Shown here: piece by piece, positions 29,506-37,384 of the stretch
Layout: each line of letters opens with the position of its first letter
Numbering within the stretch: the first letter of the stretch is position 1
From: Rhizobium sp. WYJ-E13
Lineage (GTDB): Bacteria; Pseudomonadota; Alphaproteobacteria; Rhizobiales; Rhizobiaceae
Length of the DNA stretch: 64,000 bases
NCBI RefSeq assembly: GCF_018987265.1
Contig: NZ_CP076854.1
Coordinates: 1,922,001-1,986,000, forward strand
Direction: 5' to 3'
Translations under genes and position numbers: made by a program
The notes under the pieces: generated by a model
The model's input: only the letters and a program-made list of their open reading frames with translations
What the model was told of the DNA's origin: nothing
Database searches by the model: none

Positions 29506-29859
29506 ATGTCTCTTCTGAAGACCCTCGACCCGAACCCGACTTTCGCCCCGCGCGAATCCACGCCGCTGCCTGAGCGCCTGATTGCCGGCTCCCCCACCTT
29601 CAAGACCTGGGCCATGGATGAGGCCAAGGACGGCCTTGTGCTGTCCGGCGTCTGGGAAGCAACGCCGGGCGAGACGAAGTCGATCAAGGGCGGGGTTTTC
29701 GAATTCTGCCACATCCTCTCCGGCGTCGTCGAAATCACCCCCGCCGGCGGTGAACCCGTCATCTACAAGGCCGGCGACAGCTTTGTCATGAAGCCTGGCT
29801 TTGTCGGCGTCTGGAAGACGATCGAGACCGTTCGCAAGATCTACGTCGTCGTCAACTGA
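29506..29859 (+). CDS. Small cupin-domain protein
   Basis: 117 residues from ATG 29506, with GAAAGGAA upstream. Single beta-barrel cupin with FEFCHILSGVVEITPAGGEP and YKAGDSFVMKPGFVGVW. This matches the DUF861/(S)-ureidoglycine-aminohydrolase-like cupins often found beside amino-acid oxidases and transporters. Activity unknown; perhaps an isomerase or a sensor of the pathway metabolite. Confidence 0.88.
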   Translation: MSLLKTLDPNPTFAPRESTPLPERLIAGSPTFKTWAMDEAKDGLVLSGVWEATPGETKSIKGGVFEFCHILSGVVEITPAGGEPVIYKAGDSFVMKPGFVGVWKTIETVRKIYVVVN

Positions 29860-29941
29860 CAATGGCGCCCCATGGGCGCGACCGTCCTAGCCAATCAAAA
29901 GAAGAGCAGCGTTCTCTTCAGTTATCGAGAAAGTATCAGCC

Positions 29942-30991
29942 ATGAAGACCCACAGGATCGCATTGATCCCTGGCGACGGCATCGGCCGCGATGTCACCGA
30001 TGCCGCCTGGCGCGTGCTGCAAACCGTTGCCGAGCATTCCGGCTTCGCCCTTTCCGGCACGGAATTCCCGTGGTCCTGCGCCTTCTACAAGGAAACCGGC
30101 CGGATGATGCCGGAAGACGGGATCGAGACCCTGCGCGCCTTCGATGCCATTCTTCTCGGCGCGGTCGGCTGGCCGGCGGAGGTGCCGGATTCGATCTCGC
30201 TGCACGGGCTGCTTCTGCCGATCCGCAAGGCCTTCGTGCAATATGCCAATATCCGCCCGCACCGGCTCCTGCCGGGGGTGCAAGGTCCGCTTAAGGCGGA
30301 AGCTTTCGACATTCTCTGCATTCGCGAGAATACCGAGGGCGAATATTCAGGAGCCGGCGGACGTGTTCATCAGGGTACGGAAGATGAAGTGGCGGTGGAA
30401 ACGGCGATCTTCACCCGCACCGCTGTCGAACGCATCCTACGCTTCGGCTTCGAGCAGGCCCGCACGCGCCGCGGCAAACTCGCCTCCGTCACCAAGTCGA
30501 ATGCGCAGAAACATTCCATGGTTTTCTGGGATGAGATCACCCGGAAACTTGCGGCCGAATATACGGATGTCGCGGTGACAAGCTATCATGTCGATGCCAT
30601 CTCCGCCCGCATGATCATGGAACCGGAAAGCCTCGACGTCGTCGTCGCCTCCAATCTCTTCGGCGATATCCTGACAGATATAGGCGCGGCCATTCAGGGC
30701 GGCCTCGGCTTTGCGGCGTCTGCCAATATCAACCCGCATCGCTCTGCGCCCTCCATGTTCGAGCCTGTCCACGGATCCGCCCCGGACATTGCCGGCAAGG
30801 GGATTGCAAACCCCATGGCGACCATCTGGTCCGGCGCGATGATGCTCGATCACCTGGGTGAAAAGGACCCCGCCGCCCGCGTGATGACCGCCCTTTCCGC
30901 CGTCACCGCGAAGGGCATCGGCACGGTTCCCGGCAAGGACTCGACTGACACGATCACGAGGGCTGTGATCGCTGCCCTCACCGCTGAATAA
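29942..30991 (+). CDS. Tartrate dehydrogenase/decarboxylase-like (isocitrate/isopropylmalate dehydrogenase family)
   Basis: 349 residues. IPGDGIGRDV at the start, IRENTEGEYSGAGG, the metal-binding region NLFGDILTDIGAAIQGGLG and PVHGSAPDIAGKG. Within the beta-decarboxylating dehydrogenase family, the sequence around YANIRPHRLLPG fits tartrate dehydrogenase/D-malate dehydrogenase better than LeuB. It would oxidatively decarboxylate a C4 hydroxyacid. Operon member between the cupin and the semialdehyde dehydrogenase. Confidence 0.87.
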   Translation: MKTHRIALIPGDGIGRDVTDAAWRVLQTVAEHSGFALSGTEFPWSCAFYKETGRMMPEDGIETLRAFDAILLGAVGWPAEVPDSISLHGLLLPIRKAFVQYANIRPHRLLPGVQGPLKAEAFDILCIRENTEGEYSGAGGRVHQGTEDEVAVETAIFTRTAVERILRFGFEQARTRRGKLASVTKSNAQKHSMVFWDEITRKLAAEYTDVAVTSYHVDAISARMIMEPESLDVVVASNLFGDILTDIGAAIQGGLGFAASANINPHRSAPSMFEPVHGSAPDIAGKGIANPMATIWSGAMMLDHLGEKDPAARVMTALSAVTAKGIGTVPGKDSTDTITRAVIAALTAE

Positions 30992-31001
30992 GGAGAAAGT
31001 C

Positions 31002-32459
31002 ATGCTGAACCTCAAGGACCAAAGCCTTCTCCGCCAGGCCGGTCTCATCAATGGCGAATGGATCGCCACCCGCTCGGGCAAGACCGTCGATGTCATTGAC
31101 CCGGCAACGCAAGACGCCATTGGCACCGTTCCCGACATGGGCGGCGAGGAAACCCGTGCGGCCATCGTCGCGGCGGAGGCTGCCTTCGGGACGTGGAAGA
31201 AGAAGACCAATGCCGAACGCGGGGCTCTCCTCGAAACGTGGTTCGATCTGATGATCGAAAACGTCGAGGATCTGGCGCTGATCCTGACCGCCGAACAGGG
31301 AAAGCCCCTGGACGAGGCGCGCGGCGAAATCCGCTACGGCGCTTCCTTCGTCAAATGGTTTGCCGAGGAAGCCCGCCGCATCAATGGCCACACGATCCCG
31401 TCGCCGGCCCGCGACCGCCGCATTCTCGTGCTGAAGGAGCCGGTCGGCGTCTGCGGCATCATCACGCCGTGGAATTTCCCCAATGCGATGATCACCCGCA
31501 AGGTGGCGCCGGCGCTCGCCGCCGGCTGCACGGTCGTTATCAAACCGTCCGAGTTCACCCCCTATTCGGCGCTGGCACTCGGGGTTCTTGCCGAACGCGC
31601 CGGCATACCGGCGGGCGTCATCAACATCGTCACCGGCATGCCATCCGAGATCGGCAACGAGCTAATGGCCAACGAGACCGTGCGCAAGATTTCCTTCACC
31701 GGCTCGACCCGCGTCGGCTCGCTGCTGATGCGCGGGGCCGCCGACAGCGTCAAGCGGCTAAGCCTCGAGCTTGGCGGCAACGCGCCGTTCATTGTCTTCG
31801 ACGATGCCGATCTCGATCTGGCCATTGAAGGCGCGCTTGCTTCGAAATTCCGCAATGGCGGCCAGACCTGCGTCTGCGCCAACCGCATTCTCGTGCAGTC
31901 GGGCGTCTACGATGCCTTTGCCGCCAAGCTGAAGGCCCGCGTCGACGCGATGAAGGTCGGTCCGGGCACGGAAGCCGGTGTCTCCATCGGCCCGATGATC
32001 AACGCCGCCGCCATCGACAAGATCGAGCGCCACGTTGCGGACGCTCTTTCCAAGGGCGCCAAGATCATCACCGAAACACCCGCGATGCCGAACGGCAAGC
32101 AGTACACGGCCCCGCTCGTCCTCACCGGTGCGACGACCGAAATGCTGCTCGCGACGGAAGAAACCTTCGGCCCCGTCGCGCCCCTATTCCGCTTTGAGAC
32201 GGAAAAAGAGGCCATCGCCATCGCCAACGGCACGCCCTTCGGTCTCGCCTCCTATTTCTACACAGAGAGCATGAAACGCGCCTGGCGCGTCGGCGAATCG
32301 CTGGAATTCGGCATGGTCGCCCTCAACACCGGCCTCATCTCCATGGAAGTCGCCCCCTTCGGCGGCGTCAAGCAATCCGGCCTTGGCCGCGAGGGCGCGC
32401 AAATGGGCATCGAGGAATACCTGGAAACGAAGAGTTTCCATATGGGCGGGTTGGCTTGA
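31002..32459 (+). CDS. gabD: NAD(P)-dependent succinate-semialdehyde dehydrogenase
   Basis: 485 residues, GabD-type ALDH: ITPWNFPNAMITRK, FTGSTRVGSLL, general base in LELGGNAPF, catalytic Cys in GGQTCVCANRI and ETFGPVAPLF. Full length. It ends the five-gene operon 10 nt before a strong terminator. An enzyme of this type turns succinate semialdehyde (or another small omega-oxo acid) into a TCA intermediate, pointing to a C4 amine or amino acid as the operon's substrate. Confidence 0.87.
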   Translation: MLNLKDQSLLRQAGLINGEWIATRSGKTVDVIDPATQDAIGTVPDMGGEETRAAIVAAEAAFGTWKKKTNAERGALLETWFDLMIENVEDLALILTAEQGKPLDEARGEIRYGASFVKWFAEEARRINGHTIPSPARDRRILVLKEPVGVCGIITPWNFPNAMITRKVAPALAAGCTVVIKPSEFTPYSALALGVLAERAGIPAGVINIVTGMPSEIGNELMANETVRKISFTGSTRVGSLLMRGAADSVKRLSLELGGNAPFIVFDDADLDLAIEGALASKFRNGGQTCVCANRILVQSGVYDAFAAKLKARVDAMKVGPGTEAGVSIGPMINAAAIDKIERHVADALSKGAKIITETPAMPNGKQYTAPLVLTGATTEMLLATEETFGPVAPLFRFETEKEAIAIANGTPFGLASYFYTESMKRAWRVGESLEFGMVALNTGLISMEVAPFGGVKQSGLGREGAQMGIEEYLETKSFHMGGLA

Positions 32460-32469
32460 GGATATGCGA

Positions 32470-32499
32470 GGGGCGGTCGCTAGCTAGACCGCCCCTTTT
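32470..32499 (+). terminator. Rho-independent terminator after the semialdehyde dehydrogenase
   Basis: A 9-bp perfect GC-rich stem (GGGGCGGTC at 32470-32478 with its complement at 32487-32495), 8-nt loop and TTTT immediately after. It ends the plus-strand operon starting at 27413. Confidence 0.9.
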
Positions 32500-32510
32500 C
32501 GTTCGGGCGG

Positions 32511-32548
32511 GCAAAAAAGAAGGCGCGGATTGTTTCTAATCCGCGCCT
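32511..32548 (-). terminator. Rho-independent terminator for the convergent oxidoreductase operon
   Basis: An 11-bp perfect stem (AGGCGCGGATT at 32521-32531 with its complement at 32538-32548), 6-nt loop. On the minus strand the stem is followed by TTCTTTTTTG. It lies 22 nt after the stop of the minus-strand flavoprotein gene, back to back with the plus-strand terminator. Confidence 0.9.
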
Positions 32549-32570
32549 CAAGTTTGACTCGGGAGGACTA

Positions 32571-33845
32571 TCACTGAAACCTGTCGAGCATCTTGTAATA
32601 TTGCCCCACCAGCGGCAGGAACCAGGGCTTGCCGAAATGGCCGGGAACGGCGGGCCAGGGGTAGTTTTGCATCGGGTTGCGATCGACCTTGCCGACGATG
32701 GCGTCGGCGACCATCATGCCCAGATGGGTGGAGAGCTGTGCGCCGTGGCCGGAATAGCCCATCGCGTACCAGAGACCGTCGTGGAAGCCGGCGCGCGGGT
32801 AACGGTCGGCCGTCATGTCGACGAGGCCGCCCCAGCAATAGTCGATATCGATGCCCTTCAATTGCGGGAAGATGAGTTCCATACTCTCGCGCAGGATCGC
32901 GCCGCTCTTCTCATCCGAGCGCTGATCGGACGTCGCCGAGAACCGGGCGCGCCCACCGAAGATCAGTCGATTGTCGGGCGAAAGACGCCAGTAATTGCCG
33001 ATATTCATCGTGTTGACGCAGGTACGGTTACCCGGCATCACGGCCTGAGCTTCGCTGTCCGTCAGCGGGCGCGTGGCAATCAGGAAGCTGCCGACCGCAA
33101 TGATGCGCCGGCGGAACCAGCCGAAGTTCTTCGTCGTGTAGGCGCCCGTCGCGATAATGACATTGGCGGCGGTGACGCTCCCGCGGGAGGTTTGCAACGT
33201 ATGCGTCCCGTTGACCTCGCGATGCCCGGTCACCGTCGTTCCTTCTAAGATCGTGGCGCCATGGCGGACAGCGGCCTGCCCCAGCCCTACGACATAGCGG
33301 CCCATATGCATCATGGCGCTCTTCTTCGACAGCATCGCGCCATGGAAGGGCGAGCCGATTTCGCCCTTGAGCTGCTCCGGCGACAAGAGCGCTGTGTCGG
33401 GATCGCATTCCTTGTTCAGCGCCTCGAAATTGCGGGCAATCGCCTCGAAATGTTTGGGCTTGGAGGCGAGCTTCAGTTTGCCCGCACGGCGGAAGTTGCA
33501 GTCGATACCCTCTTCGGCAATCAGCGCCTCAATGGTGTCGATGGAATCGTCCAGCGCATGATAGAGCGCGATGGCGCGCTCCTTGCCAAGCTCGGCTTTC
33601 GCGCCGAGATAGCTATGCGCGAGCCCGTTGTTCAGATGACCGCCATTGCGGCCGGAGGCGCCAAAGCCGACGCGCTCCGCCTCCAGCACGACGACCTTCG
33701 CCCCCGCTCTTGCCAACTGCCGCGCGGCCGCAAGCCCTGTAAAACCCGCGCCGATCACCGCAACATCATAGTGCCCGCTGACCGGACCTTGGGCAGCCCC
33801 GGCAAAGGCCGGCGCGGTGTCATGCCAATAGGAGACGAATTTCAT
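32571..33845 (-). CDS. FAD-dependent amine/amino-acid oxidoreductase (PuuB/DAO family)
   Basis: 424 residues from ATG 33845, with GGCGGAAG upstream. N-terminal FAD motif VIGAGFTGLAAARQLA, then the PuuB-like GASGRNGGHLNNG. The C-terminal part has MGYSGHGAQLSTHLG, the usual second flavin contact. Closest in pattern to gamma-glutamylputrescine oxidases and related amine oxidases. It is cotranscribed with a HAD dehalogenase. Its presence near GabD and a class III aminotransferase fits polyamine or omega-amino acid breakdown, but the substrate is unproven. Confidence 0.88.
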   Translation of the reverse strand: MKFVSYWHDTAPAFAGAAQGPVSGHYDVAVIGAGFTGLAAARQLARAGAKVVVLEAERVGFGASGRNGGHLNNGLAHSYLGAKAELGKERAIALYHALDDSIDTIEALIAEEGIDCNFRRAGKLKLASKPKHFEAIARNFEALNKECDPDTALLSPEQLKGEIGSPFHGAMLSKKSAMMHMGRYVVGLGQAAVRHGATILEGTTVTGHREVNGTHTLQTSRGSVTAANVIIATGAYTTKNFGWFRRRIIAVGSFLIATRPLTDSEAQAVMPGNRTCVNTMNIGNYWRLSPDNRLIFGGRARFSATSDQRSDEKSGAILRESMELIFPQLKGIDIDYCWGGLVDMTADRYPRAGFHDGLWYAMGYSGHGAQLSTHLGMMVADAIVGKVDRNPMQNYPWPAVPGHFGKPWFLPLVGQYYKMLDRFQ

Positions 33846-33861
33846 CGCTTCCGCCTTCTGG

Positions 33862-34530
33862 TCAGAGACCCACAACACCCGGCAGGCCGGAAATGTCGGC
33901 GATCTCGGTATAGCCGTAATACGGGTTGGCGGGCTCGTGACCGCGATTGACCCAGACCTTGTTCTTGATGCCGAGATCATGGGCCGACATCAGGTCGTAG
34001 CGGAATGAAGAGGAGATATGCAGCATGTCTTCCGGGCCGCAGCCGAGCATGTCGAACATGTATTCAAACGCCTGGAAGCGCGGCTTGTAGGCCTGTGCCT
34101 GTTCGGCGGTGTAGACCTTGTGGAAGGGTGCGCCGAGCTTTTCGACATTCGACATGATCTGCGAATTCATGGCGTTGGAGAGGATGACCAGCGGAATTTC
34201 CTTAGCCACTTTCGCGAGACCCGCAGGCACGTCGGCATGCGGACCCCAGGTCGGGACGCGCTCATAAACGATCTGCGCGTCTTCGTCCTTGAAGGACAAG
34301 CCGTTGGCCTTGCAGGTGCGCGACAGCGAATTATGCACGACCTCCGCGTAAGGCTTCCAGGCGCCCATGACCTCATCCAGACGGTAAGCGGAGAAATTCT
34401 TGATGAACTTCTGCATGACCTGCTCGTCGAGCCGATCGCCGTAAAGATCACGGGCCGCACCTGCCATGTCGAAATTGATCAGCGTGCCGTAGCAGTCGAA
34501 GGAGATGTATTTCGGGCGAAAGGGGGCCAT
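33862..34530 (-). CDS. Haloacid dehalogenase type II (HAD superfamily hydrolase)
   Basis: 222 residues from ATG 34530, with AGAGGAAG upstream. HAD motifs: nucleophile Asp in FDCYGTLINFD, motif II Ser in VILSNAM, motif III Lys in YKPRFQAFEY, motif IV in SSSFRYDLMSAHDLG. The family includes 2-haloacid dehalogenases, but many members act on other substrates. The gene starts a two-gene minus-strand operon with the flavoprotein, behind a TATGAT box at 34573-34568. Confidence 0.88.
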   Translation of the reverse strand: MAPFRPKYISFDCYGTLINFDMAGAARDLYGDRLDEQVMQKFIKNFSAYRLDEVMGAWKPYAEVVHNSLSRTCKANGLSFKDEDAQIVYERVPTWGPHADVPAGLAKVAKEIPLVILSNAMNSQIMSNVEKLGAPFHKVYTAEQAQAYKPRFQAFEYMFDMLGCGPEDMLHISSSFRYDLMSAHDLGIKNKVWVNRGHEPANPYYGYTEIADISGLPGVVGL

Positions 34531-34834
34531 GACGTTCTTCCTCTGGCTTTCATGTTTCGTTGCCCTGATCATAAGCGGTCTTATCCCGCCTCGATTGCGC
34601 GAATTCACCCGTCCGGAAGCACAAAGTTTTTAATCCGCCATCCCGTTTGGCACACAATTGTTTGGAAGGGCCTGAATTTTCGAGATCTTGGCGACCTGCC
34701 GGAGGCTCGCCCGAATGGGCCGCAGCATAAGATGCGGCATCGGCCCCAGGCTTCGGCGGAAGATGGTGCGCGAACGCAACCATTCAGAGGAATAGCTTCC
34801 GCGTCCTGTCCGAGACTTTGGCTCACGAAAGGAC
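34531..34834. promoter_or_regulatory. Divergent promoter region between HAD and GNAT genes
   Basis: About 300 bp without a gene. On the minus strand CCGCTTATGATCA (TATGAT at 34573-34568) sits about 38 nt before the HAD start and resembles CGGCTTATGATAA upstream of the first GNAT gene (27256-27251). No clear -35 is seen for either. Confidence 0.35.
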
Positions 34835-34840
34835 ATGCCC

Positions 34841-35677
34841 ATGCAGAAGCAAATCGATCTCGTCACCTTCGGGCCTGAGCATCTTGATGGTGCCGTTGCC
34901 CTGTCGCGCGCCGAAAGCTGGCCGCATCGTCCCGAGGACTGGGCCATGGTGCAGCAGCTCAGTGCCGGCGTTGCCGTGGTGGACGACCAAGGCCGGGTTA
35001 CCGGCACGACATTCATGACCCCATTCGGCGATGATTACGCAACGATCAACATGGTAATCGTCGACAAGTCGATGCGCGGTCTCGGCATGGGCCGCAAGCT
35101 CATGGAGCGCGCCTTCGAACTCGCCGGCCAGCGGCCGCTGCGCCTCATTGCCACCAAGGAAGGCTTGCCGCTCTACGAACAGCTCGGCTTCGTCGCCACA
35201 GGCACGATCCGGCAGCATCAGGGCCATGTGCAGGCGGTTGGTCGACCCGAGGGCGTCGAAGACATGCAGGCCGGTGATGTCGAGGCCGTGAAGGCGCTCG
35301 ACCGGCAGGCCTATGCAGCCGACCGTTCGGCGCTGATCGACGCTCTGCTCGAACACGGGCGGTTCGCCGTCGTGCGCAAGGGCGATACGATCGATGCCTG
35401 GGCAGTCATCCGTCCCTTCGGACGCGGCGAGGTCATCGGCCCGATCATTGCACCGGATGTTGAGACGGCCCGCGTCCTGATCGCCTATTTCGCGTCCTCC
35501 CGCGAGGGCGCCTTCCTCCGTGTCGACACGGGCAGCGAAACGGGCCTTGCGCCCTGGCTTTCGGAGATCGGCCTTACCCATGTCGGTGGCGGCGTGACAA
35601 TGCGGCGCCCGCTGACGGAAGACGGGGGACAGCTCCGGCATAAGGCCTACGCACTTGCCAGCCAGGCACTCGGCTGA
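34841..35677 (+). CDS. GNAT-family acetyltransferase (paralogue 2)
   Basis: About 278 residues; ATG 34841 is preferred (AAAGGA 8 nt upstream), ATG 34835 is possible. N-terminal GNAT fold with SRAESWPHRPEDW and the acetyl-CoA loop GLGMGRKLMERAF, LPLYEQLGF; a second domain follows, ending YALASQALG. Paralogue of the protein at 26289-27227. It is 18 nt upstream of the aminotransferase gene, so probably acts on the same amine or amino acid. Substrate unknown. Confidence 0.88.
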   Translation: MQKQIDLVTFGPEHLDGAVALSRAESWPHRPEDWAMVQQLSAGVAVVDDQGRVTGTTFMTPFGDDYATINMVIVDKSMRGLGMGRKLMERAFELAGQRPLRLIATKEGLPLYEQLGFVATGTIRQHQGHVQAVGRPEGVEDMQAGDVEAVKALDRQAYAADRSALIDALLEHGRFAVVRKGDTIDAWAVIRPFGRGEVIGPIIAPDVETARVLIAYFASSREGAFLRVDTGSETGLAPWLSEIGLTHVGGGVTMRRPLTEDGGQLRHKAYALASQALG

Positions 35678-35695
35678 ACATACAGGAGATTGAAA

Positions 35696-37069
35696 ATGCT
35701 CGCCAATTCGCTGATCGAACTCGATCGCGCCCACCTCATCCACCCCGTCGCCTCCTATCGCGGTCACGAGCGGCAGGGCGTGCGGGTACTGAAATCCGCA
35801 TCGGGAGCCACCGTGACCGAGGCCAATGGCCATCAACTGGTCGATGGTTTTGCCGGCCTCTGGTGCGTCAATGCCGGCTATGGCCATGAAAGCATCATCG
35901 AGGCGGCCACGAAGCAGTTGCGCGAACTGCCCTATGCGACCGGCTATTTCGATCTTGGCTCGGAACCGGCTATCCGGCTCGCCGCAGAACTGGCCGAACG
36001 CGCGCCGGGCGATCTGAACCGCGTCTATTTTACGCTCGGCGGCTCGGATGCGGTAGATTCCACCATCCGCTTCGTGCGCTATTACTGGAACGCCAAGGGC
36101 CAGCCGCAGCGCGACCAGTTCATCTCGATCCAGCAGGGCTATCATGGTTCGACCACGGTCGGCGCTGGGCTGACGGCGCTTCCGGCCTTCCATACCGGCT
36201 TCGGCGTGCCGTTTGACTGGCAGCACAAGATCCCCTCGCCCTATCCCTACCGCAACCCGGCCGGCGACGACGATGCGGCGATCATTGCCGCTTCGCTTGC
36301 CAGCCTGAAGGCCAAGATCGAAGAAATGGGCGCGGATCGCGTGGCAGCATTTTATGCCGAACCGATCCAGGGCTCCGGCGGCGTGATCGTTCCGCCGAAC
36401 GGCTGGATCAAGGCGATGCGCGAGCTCTGCAAGAGCTACGGCATTCTCTTCATCGCCGACGAGGTCATCACCGGCTTCGGCCGCACCGGCCCGCTCTTTG
36501 CCTGCACGGATGAAGGCATCGTGCCGGACATGATGACGGTCGCCAAGGGGCTGACCTCCGGCTATGTGCCGATGGGTGCCGTCTTGATGGCCGATCATGT
36601 CTATGATGTGATTGCAGACGGTGCCGGCGAAACGGCGGTCGGCCACGGTTTTACCTATTCCGCCCACCCGGTGAGCGCCGCGGTAGCGCTCGAAGTGCTG
36701 AAACTCTATGAAGGCGGACTGCTCGAAAACGGCCTCAAGGCCGGCAAGCGGCTGCTGGACGGTCTGAATAGCCTTCGCGATCATCCGCTGGTCGGTGATA
36801 TCAGAGGCCGCGGTATGCTCTATGGCGTCGAGCTTGTGACCGACAAGACGAAGAAGATGCCGCTTCCGGCAGCATCCCAACCTGCCCGCCGCATTTTCGA
36901 CCGCGCGTGGGACAACGGTCTCGTCATCCGCGCCTTCCCGCAGGGCGTGCTGGGCTATGCCCCGCCGCTCTGCTGCACGGACGCCGATATCGACGCCATC
37001 ATCGAGCGCACACGCCAGACGCTCGATCAGACGCTGGAAGACCCGGATATTCGGTCGGCGCTGGCCTGA
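35696..37069 (+). CDS. Class III (omega) aminotransferase, PLP-dependent
   Basis: 457 residues from ATG 35696, with AGGAG upstream. Fold type I class III signature: TLGGSDAVDST, HGSTTVGAG, the PLP Asp in FIADEVITGFGRTGPLF and the Schiff-base Lys in TVAKGLTSGYVPMGAV. This family transfers omega-amino groups (putrescine, beta-alanine, taurine, 4-aminobutyrate and similar) to pyruvate or glutamate acceptors. Between the GNAT gene and the ABC importer. Specific substrate unknown. Confidence 0.9.
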   Translation: MLANSLIELDRAHLIHPVASYRGHERQGVRVLKSASGATVTEANGHQLVDGFAGLWCVNAGYGHESIIEAATKQLRELPYATGYFDLGSEPAIRLAAELAERAPGDLNRVYFTLGGSDAVDSTIRFVRYYWNAKGQPQRDQFISIQQGYHGSTTVGAGLTALPAFHTGFGVPFDWQHKIPSPYPYRNPAGDDDAAIIAASLASLKAKIEEMGADRVAAFYAEPIQGSGGVIVPPNGWIKAMRELCKSYGILFIADEVITGFGRTGPLFACTDEGIVPDMMTVAKGLTSGYVPMGAVLMADHVYDVIADGAGETAVGHGFTYSAHPVSAAVALEVLKLYEGGLLENGLKAGKRLLDGLNSLRDHPLVGDIRGRGMLYGVELVTDKTKKMPLPAASQPARRIFDRAWDNGLVIRAFPQGVLGYAPPLCCTDADIDAIIERTRQTLDQTLEDPDIRSALA

Positions 37070-37384
37070 ACCGCTGAAACCGCCTGCGGCGGTATTTCGC
37101 CGATATATCGCCGCAGGAAGCAAGTTCGCAATTTTATGCTGCCGCCCAAGGCCAAATCGAACGATACGCCCCGGTGGACATGACAGACTCATAAACACCA
37201 AGCCCGAGACCAAACCGGCCTCCGGCATACGGAATACGCAGACAGAGCCCAGCGCCCACGCCGGTCACCCGGCGCATCAAAGGGAGAAGGCGCAAAACCA
37301 GGGACGCCGCGAGCAATATTCACCGGGGCCGAAAAGTCCGCACAAGACGGACGTCACCCAATCGAAGCAAAGAAGGGGAATGAC
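37070..37384. other. Intergenic leader before the peptide-type importer operon
   Basis: 315 bp. A short hairpin (ACCGCC/GGCGGT, 37079-37084 with 37088-37093) directly follows the aminotransferase stop and may attenuate read-through. The rest has no gene. The ribosome-binding sequence AAGAAGGGGAA precedes the next start. Confidence 0.4.

Noticed and set aside
34600..34700. A sigma-54 promoter suggested by TTGGCACACAATTGTTTGG.
   Set aside because: The -24 GG is present but the GC expected 10 nt further on is missing.
34823..37228. An 801-codon open frame on the minus strand.
   Set aside because: It lies wholly antisense to the GNAT and aminotransferase genes, which have family motifs and ribosome-binding sites. 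It shows no domain and is a by-product of high-GC codon use.
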